Under the pieces are notes generated by a model. The model worked only from the letters and a program-made list of their open reading frames with translations. It made no database searches and was not told where the DNA came from. Made by a program: the position numbers and the translations under genes. A stretch of 25,116 nt of DNA from Gammaproteobacteria bacterium (lineage in GTDB: Bacteria; Pseudomonadota; Gammaproteobacteria; SZUA-229). The stretch's first letter is position 1. The number at the start of each line of letters is the position of its first letter. Positions 21,287 through 25,116 of the stretch are shown in pieces. The stretch lies in the NCBI GenBank assembly GCA_027858635.1, contig JAQICG010000070.1, forward strand, positions 1-25,116, in the 5' to 3' direction.

Positions 21287-22369
21287 ATGAATCGAAAAAA
21301 CCATTTCAATCGCCGTGAGTTTCTGAAAAGAGGCAGTGCCTTAATCGCCGCCGGCTGGTTACCGTTGAGTCTGGTAGAAGTCGCCTTTGGCAAAACCCAG
21401 GCGGAGAGTTTCACCTTTGCCTATATCTCCGACTCACACCTTACCCACATCAAGGGTAATAATTTTGTGCGCAACTGGGATCGCGGTCTGACTCGCGCCA
21501 TTGCCGAGGCCAACCTGCTGACGCCGCGCCCCGACTTTATTCTTTACGGCGGCGACATCGCCCAGCTGGGTACGCCTGAAGAAATCGATCATGGCCTGGA
21601 TCTGCTCGGCGCATTGCGCGGTGATGTGCATTACGTCATGGGTGAGCACGACTATTATCTGGACCTCGGCGAGCACTGGCGGAAGCGCATTGGTCCCGAC
21701 CACTACAGTTTCGATCACAAGGGTGTGCACTTTGTGGTGCTGAACAGCATTCTTACCCATGACGACTGGATTCATAAAAAATGGGATTCGCCCATGCATC
21801 GCATGAAAGAGATGGCCCGACTGGACAACCCTCAGGGGTCGCCTTTCCTGGTCGGCGATCCGCAGCGAGAATGGCTGCGCAAGGATCTTGAGAAAATTAG
21901 CAAAGACACCCCTCTGGTAGTGGTATCGCATTCACCATTGCAGAAAATCTACAAGGGCTGGAATTTCTGGACCGATGATGCCGAACAGATACAGGCGATG
22001 CTAAAACCCTTCGATAAGGTCACTGTATTATATGGTCATGTGCATCAGATACAGTACAACCAGATCGACAACATCAGCTTCCATTCGGTGATGGCGACAG
22101 CCTGGCCCTGGCCCTATCCTTCCACTTTCGCTCAGGAAGCCAGTTATATGCCCAAGCTGACTGTTGAAATTAATCGTGCCGACCCGTTTTTTGAGCGCGA
22201 CGGTACTGGTTGGCAGTTCATCAATATGCATACCGGCGATGTTGATGTGCATGATGCATTGCCAGATAACCGAAACCGGGTAGTGGCTTTCGACGAGAAG
22301 AAGGGACACCCGGTCGACGCGCGTTATCAGGCGGAAGCCAATCGTATCCCACCGATGAAGCATTTCTGA
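21287..22369 (+). CDS. Tat-exported calcineurin-like metallophosphoesterase
   Basis: The 360-residue protein starts with a twin-arginine signal (NRREFLKRGSALIAAGWLPLSLV), so it is predicted to be folded, probably with metals bound, before export to the periplasm. The dinuclear metallophosphoesterase motifs are D49-S-H51, GGD90, G-E120-H121-D122, VVVSH215SPL and GH251VH253. The third motif is normally GNH(D/E); Glu replaces the metal-ligand Asn. The nature of the phosphate substrate is unknown. It starts 15 nt after the peroxidase gene with GGAGAG upstream, and 20 nt separate it from the cytochrome gene. All three products are exported, which makes a joint periplasmic role likely. Confidence 0.88.
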   Translation: MNRKNHFNRREFLKRGSALIAAGWLPLSLVEVAFGKTQAESFTFAYISDSHLTHIKGNNFVRNWDRGLTRAIAEANLLTPRPDFILYGGDIAQLGTPEEIDHGLDLLGALRGDVHYVMGEHDYYLDLGEHWRKRIGPDHYSFDHKGVHFVVLNSILTHDDWIHKKWDSPMHRMKEMARLDNPQGSPFLVGDPQREWLRKDLEKISKDTPLVVVSHSPLQKIYKGWNFWTDDAEQIQAMLKPFDKVTVLYGHVHQIQYNQIDNISFHSVMATAWPWPYPSTFAQEASYMPKLTVEINRADPFFERDGTGWQFINMHTGDVDVHDALPDNRNRVVAFDEKKGHPVDARYQAEANRIPPMKHF

Positions 22370-22389
22370 ATATAGCAGAGGAAACAAAC

Positions 22390-22797
22390 ATGACTATAAC
22401 CAGCACCTATAAAGGCATCTTCATCGCGGCATTATTGCTGCCTGCACAATCCTTACTGGCGGACGAGTTCACCGGGGCTGATTTGAAACGCTGGAAACAA
22501 CAGTATATGGAGGTGGTTGACGAAGGCAGTAAATTGTTCCATGGCGGACTGGGTAATGAAAACACCGTCTCCTGCGACCAGTGTCACCCGAACGCGTCCA
22601 ACACTCATCCCGAAACCTATCCGAAGTTTCAGCAACAGCTTGGCAAGGTGGCGGTACTGTCTGAAATGATCAACTGGTGTATCAAAAACCCGCTCAAAGC
22701 CGATCCACTGCCATTGGATAGCGCTCGCATGACCGCCCTACAGGCTTACATCACAGAAGAACGACGCAATGTGCCACTGGCACCGGGCAAACATTAA
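22390..22797 (+). CDS. Small mono-haem cytochrome c, SoxA-like
   Basis: The 135-residue exported protein has a signal peptide ending at about residue 24 (LLPAQSLLA). It has one haem motif CDQCH (62-66) and a likely axial Met at 114 in SARMTALQAYI. The pattern SCDQCHPNASNTHPETYP ... INWCIKNPLKADPLPLDSARMTALQAY resembles the haem domains of SoxA-type cytochromes, although SoxA uses a Cys ligand and is larger. An extra Cys (97) in the NWC segment corresponds to a conserved SoxA Cys. It probably passes electrons to or from the di-haem peroxidase encoded upstream (inference from operon and compartment). AGAGGAAA precedes the ATG. Confidence 0.88.
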   Translation: MTITSTYKGIFIAALLLPAQSLLADEFTGADLKRWKQQYMEVVDEGSKLFHGGLGNENTVSCDQCHPNASNTHPETYPKFQQQLGKVAVLSEMINWCIKNPLKADPLPLDSARMTALQAYITEERRNVPLAPGKH

Positions 22798-22802
22798 ATG
22801 CT

Positions 22803-22833
22803 AGTTAGCAGTTAAAATCTTTAAGTGCTAACT
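22803..22833 (+). terminator. Hairpin after the cytochrome operon
   Basis: AGTTAGCA (22803-22810) pairs perfectly with TGCTAACT (22826-22833), starting five nt after the cytochrome stop. There is no immediate T-run, so termination efficiency is uncertain. The same bases belong to a repeat found again at 23785-23850. Confidence 0.4.
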
Positions 22834-22854
22834 GTAAACTGCCAACTATGTTTT
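22805..22854 (+). repeat. TAACTG-type repeat, copy A
   Basis: This copy reads TTAGCAgTTAAAAtCTTTaag, then AACTG-containing units and ends AACTATGTTTT. A longer related copy lies in the same orientation at 23785-23850, about 0.98 kb away. Between them are the small HMA-like gene and the inverted-repeat elements. Confidence 0.5.
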
Positions 22855-23077
22855 AAAACCCGACCAGTTGCCCGTGCAAGCCCTGACTCTCTGAGACCTC
22901 AATAAACTTTCTCGCATCGACGATTTCAGGGTCGTATTCAATAATCATCAGATGCGGTTTTTCATCGCGAACATCTGCGGCCATTACGCCATCGACGTTC
23001 AGCATTGAATCACGCAGTTTCTCACGATCATCACGCCCTATTTCCTCAATTATATGTAACGTCACATCACTCATCAT
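22853..23077 (-). CDS. Small HMA-like domain protein without CxxC
   Basis: The 74-residue product (73 if the second ATG at 23074 is used) reads as one ferredoxin-like beta-alpha-beta-beta-alpha-beta domain resembling heavy-metal-associated (HMA) domains: VTLHIIEE, an amphipathic helix REKLRDSMLNVDGVMAADV, HLMIIEYDP, then a second helix and GQLVGF. The metal-binding CxxC of true copper or mercury chaperones is missing, so metal binding is doubtful. AGGAG lies five nt upstream of 23077, which rules out the longer frame reaching 23125. It is convergent with the cytochrome operon and lies between two copies of a short repeat. Function unknown. Confidence 0.68.
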   Translation of the reverse strand: MMSDVTLHIIEEIGRDDREKLRDSMLNVDGVMAADVRDEKPHLMIIEYDPEIVDARKFIEVSESQGLHGQLVGF

Positions 23078-23436
23078 CTCTACTCCTGGAAATTCTGTTA
23101 GATACCTCTGCACATTTGCAATCACACAGGCACTGGCAGCAATAAGCCAATATCTAAAACTAATTTATAAAATAATTAGAGCGGTTATTCATTGAAAATT
23201 CGCAATTTCAAAATGAAATTTCATTGCAAATTTTAATACATTGCACAGAAATATGATGACATCTTGTGTGGTTAATTATTAATACGTTAATCATTTCATT
23301 TCAACTATAAAACCACGGTACAAAACATTACCGTCGCGGTATTGATATTTTTCAATGCATGCGATGACGTTATGACTAAAGTTGACCATATCTGTTCGAT
23401 ATCGGCATCGCGCTGATACAGATACTAATAAGGCGT

Positions 23437-23542
23437 ATGGAAAGGATACCCTTCAATCAAGACCGTCAGCAGCAGGGATGCTGCTGCCGACCGTCCACGG
23501 ATGGATTCGCAGCGCGTCTTGATTGAAGGGTATCCTTTCCAT
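23437..23542. repeat. 106-bp element with perfect 27-bp inverted repeats
   Basis: The arms at 23437-23463 and 23516-23542 are perfect complements over 27 bp. The 52-nt interior contains a perfect 8-bp hairpin CAGCAGCA/TGCTGCTG (23467-23486, loop GGGA) and a CCACGGATGGATTCGCAGCG motif. I recall similar GCAGGGATGCTG and CCACGGATGGATTC motifs in intergenic repeats of many proteobacteria. As RNA it would form a very stable long stem. There is no reading frame or clear target duplication. Confidence 0.75.
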
Positions 23543-23554
23543 GTGACTCAATAG

Positions 23555-23804
23555 TAAAAGCTTTTAATTCTTGAGTCCGCAAGATGAACGCCGATAAAAA
23601 CAGAGCTTTGGTCCGCGAAGAACGCGAAAGACGCGAAAAGGGCAAAAGAATAATAATTTAAAAGGTTTTTTTGGCGTCCTTGGCGTTTTTCGCGGACAGT
23701 ATTTTTTGGTCTTTTTATGTGCCTACGGCACATATCATAATTATATTTTTGCTTTTGTCCGCGTTCATCTTGCGGGCTCATGAATTAGCACTTAAAAGCT
23801 TTTA
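23555..23804. repeat. 250-bp MITE-like element with long imperfect terminal inverted repeats
   Basis: The left arm (23555-23601) and right arm (23751-23804) match with five substitutions and one 7-nt insertion; the core CCGCAAGATGAACGC is perfect. Inside is a second inverted pair, 23611-23640 against 23669-23697, of GTCCGCGAA-x-AACGC type, a kind of repeat I recall in many genomes. There is also a perfect hairpin TATGTGCC-tac-GGCACATA (23716-23734). The outer TAAAAGCTTTTA is itself palindromic. It has no transposase gene. Confidence 0.7.
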
Positions 23805-23850
23805 ACTGTCAACTAACAACTGCCAACTGCTAACTGTCAACTATGTTTTT
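23785..23850 (+). repeat. TAACTG-type repeat, copy B
   Basis: It begins TTAGCAcTTAAAAgCTTTtAA, continues with at least five degenerate 7-nt units of the AACTG(C/T)C / CAACTAA kind, and ends AACTATGTTTTTT. It is related to copy A at 22805-22854 and overlaps the right arm of the preceding element. Confidence 0.5.
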
Positions 23851-23883
23851 TATAGTCGCATGCTTTTTCTGGGAATTTTTTAC

Positions 23884-23931
23884 ATGAAAGTAGTAGCATT
23901 GCGCCCCGAAGAGCAATCGAAGATGAGTTAG
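23884..23931 (+). CDS. Possible 15-codon leader peptide upstream of gcvT
   Basis: An ATG at 23884 opens a frame MKVVALRPEEQSKMS that ends at TAG (23929-23931), five nt before the gcvT ATG. It might be a leader peptide coupled to gcvT, whose own ribosome-binding site is weak, or a chance frame. No strong Shine-Dalgarno sequence precedes it. Confidence 0.25.
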   Translation: MKVVALRPEEQSKMS

Positions 23932-23936
23932 TCCTT

Positions 23937-25019
23937 ATGAGTCAGAAGACAGTGTTGTACGATAAGCACATTGAGTACGGTGGCAAGATGGTGGATTTTG
24001 CCGGTTGGCAGATGCCGGTGACTTACGGTTCACAGATGGATGAGCACTATCAGGTGCGTCAGGATGCTGGTATGTTTGATGTCTCGCACATGACCATTGT
24101 CGATCTCAGAGGCGAGCGGGTGAAAGAATTTCTGCGTTACCTGCTGGCGAACGACGTTGCCAAATTGAAAGAGACCGGAAAAGCCCTGTATAGCTGCATG
24201 TTGCAGGAAGACGGTGGCGTGATTGACGATCTTATCGTCTATTATATGCACGATGACTGGTATCGCATGGTAGTGAACGCGGCCACCCGCGATAAGGACA
24301 TAGCCTGGATTCTCAAGCAGGCCGCCGACTTTGATGTCGAGGTGAATGAGCGTGCGGGTGTGGCCATGATCGCGGTACAGGGCCCCCAAGCCATCGTCAA
24401 AGCAATTTCAGTGTTGCCGGTGGATGTGGTGGAAACGGTGACCGACATGCCGCGCTTTTCGGGTGCCGATTGCGGTGAATGGTTTATCGGCCGTACCGGC
24501 TATACCGGTGAAGACGGTTTTGAAATCATGCTGCCCGAATCGGAAGCGCCCGCGCTCTGGGGCAAGCTGGCACAGGCCGGGGTCAAGCCCTGCGGTCTGG
24601 GAGCGCGCGATACCTTACGCCTGGAAGCGGGCATGAATCTTTATGGCGCGGACATGACTGAAGCGACCTCACCACTGATTTCCGGACTGGGCTGGACTAT
24701 CGCCTGGGAGCCTGAGGATCGGGATTTTATCGGTCGCGCGGCGCTACAGCAGGAGCGCGAACAGGGTGTCAGCCAAAAAATCGTGGGTTTGATCCTGGAA
24801 GAGCGCGGGGTTTTGCGCGGGCATCAGAAGGTAGTGGTAGAAAATGTCGGCGAAGGTGAGATTACCAGTGGCACTTTTTCTCCAACTTTGAAACAATCCA
24901 TTGCTCTGGCTCGAGTACCAGTGCAGACCGGTGAGCGCTGCCAGGTTGAAATTCGTGGAAAACTATTAAACGCCCGTGTGGTCAAGTCCGTTTTCGTGCG
25001 CAATGGTCAGGCGGTGTGA
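23937..25019 (+). CDS. gcvT: Aminomethyltransferase (glycine cleavage system T protein)
   Basis: GcvT takes the aminomethyl group from the lipoyl arm of GcvH and transfers the one-carbon unit to tetrahydrofolate, releasing ammonia. The 360-residue protein matches E. coli GcvT over its full length: MVDFAGWQMPVTYGSQMDEHYQVR, DAGMFDVSHMTIVDLRG, FLRYLLANDVAKL, GKALYSCMLQEDGGVIDDLIVYY, TGYTGEDGFEI, CGLGARDTLRLEAGMNLYG, WTIAWEP and the C-terminal SGTFSPTLKQSIALARVP. The conserved Asp of the folate site is in FDVSHM. It is followed by gcvH after 56 nt. No glycine riboswitch fold is recognisable upstream, although some relatives have one. Confidence 0.97.
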   Translation: MSQKTVLYDKHIEYGGKMVDFAGWQMPVTYGSQMDEHYQVRQDAGMFDVSHMTIVDLRGERVKEFLRYLLANDVAKLKETGKALYSCMLQEDGGVIDDLIVYYMHDDWYRMVVNAATRDKDIAWILKQAADFDVEVNERAGVAMIAVQGPQAIVKAISVLPVDVVETVTDMPRFSGADCGEWFIGRTGYTGEDGFEIMLPESEAPALWGKLAQAGVKPCGLGARDTLRLEAGMNLYGADMTEATSPLISGLGWTIAWEPEDRDFIGRAALQQEREQGVSQKIVGLILEERGVLRGHQKVVVENVGEGEITSGTFSPTLKQSIALARVPVQTGERCQVEIRGKLLNARVVKSVFVRNGQAV

Positions 25020-25075
25020 ATGCTAACAACAATAATGTATAACGCTAAAAAATTAACAGGTAGGGCGGATTGACT

Positions 25076-25116
25076 ATGAGTAATGTACCTTCAGAATTGA
25101 AATACACCAAATCGCA
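25076..25116 (+). CDS. gcvH: Glycine cleavage system H protein, 5' fragment
   Basis: Only the first 13 complete codons lie in the window (MSNVPSELKYTKS); the gene runs off the right edge. The N-terminus and the position right after gcvT fit GcvH, the lipoylated carrier of the glycine cleavage complex. A GGTAGGGCGG stretch 9-18 nt upstream provides the ribosome-binding site. Confidence 0.85.
   Translation, partial: MSNVPSELKYTKS

Larger units (their letters stand above)
23078..23936. other. Long gene-free, repeat-rich stretch
   Basis: No gene is supported. 23078-23430 is AT-rich unique-looking DNA with an imperfect palindrome centred near 23212 (AATTTCA-aaa-TGAAATT, 23204-23220) and a hairpin ACGGTA/TACCGT (23315-23334). 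From 23437 on it holds two distinct inverted-repeat elements, then TAACTG-type repeats, then a possible 15-codon leader before gcvT. Confidence 0.7.

Noticed and set aside
23548..23781. A 77-codon minus-strand frame
   Set aside because: It spans the inverted-repeat element almost exactly, its sequence reflects the repeat arms, and it has no domain or ribosome-binding site.
23785..23850. CRISPR-like short repeats
   Set aside because: Units are about 7 nt, degenerate and contiguous, without spacers or cas genes.
23820..23936. Glycine riboswitch before gcvT
   Set aside because: A CCCCGAAGAGCAA stretch is faintly reminiscent of the aptamer core, but the surrounding stems and second aptamer are missing.

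Overview
The window reads as chromosome from a free-living gammaproteobacterium. SmpB, DnaQ, FumC, PurB, RoxA, RecJ, RlmB, RNase R and GcvT all match the gammaproteobacterial forms closely. The rnr-rlmB pair, purB-roxA, and the pairing of recJ with a COG4255/RpfE-like gene are arrangements known from this class. A periplasmic c-type cytochrome module, including a small SoxA-like cytochrome, points to an environmental, respiratory and possibly sulfur-oxidising lineage. That placement is inference; I cannot name a genus. No phage, plasmid, CRISPR array or intact insertion sequence is visible.

Layout. 1-2140: smpB (+) converges on dnaQ and rnhA (-). 2143-3792: the lipoprotein transglycosylase mltD (+), divergent from rnhA. 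3793-4166: a gene-free stretch holding a MITE-like inverted-repeat element. 4167-5549: fumC (-), divergent from 5635-9197: purB, roxA, a GNAT acetyltransferase and an uncharacterised gene (+), tightly packed. 9275-16344: a long leftward operon in transcription order rnr, rlmB, COG4255/RpfE-like, recJ, pyrD, with short gaps or overlaps throughout. 16457-16543: tRNA-Leu(CAG) with a near-ideal promoter. 16820-17251: psiE (-), divergent from 17447-19743: an MscS-type channel and a CorA-type transporter, overlapping by 4 nt. 20129-22797: a compact three-gene exported redox operon (di-haem peroxidase of the CCP/MauG type, Tat-exported metallophosphoesterase, mono-haem cytochrome). 22853-23077: a small HMA-like gene (-). 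23078-23936: a repeat-rich gene-free stretch. 23937 to the end: gcvT and the first codons of gcvH.

How the genes work together. The core is housekeeping: ribosome rescue and RNA decay (SmpB, RNase R), replication fidelity and primer/R-loop removal (DnaQ, RNase HI), recombination repair (RecJ), rRNA and ribosomal-protein modification (RlmB, RoxA), purine and pyrimidine synthesis (PurB, PyrD), the TCA cycle (FumC), glycine cleavage (GcvT/H), and envelope and osmotic homeostasis (MltD, PsiE, MscS, CorA).

The points most worth a second look are: the peroxidase/phosphoesterase/cytochrome operon, whose phosphoesterase has a Glu in place of the usual Asn of GNH(D/E); an RNase HI that has lost the conserved KGHxGH loop, including the catalytic-loop His, with no length change; an RNase R whose basic low-complexity tail is at the N-terminus instead of the C-terminus; and several unrelated inverted-repeat elements at 3826-4154, 23437-23542 and 23555-23804.
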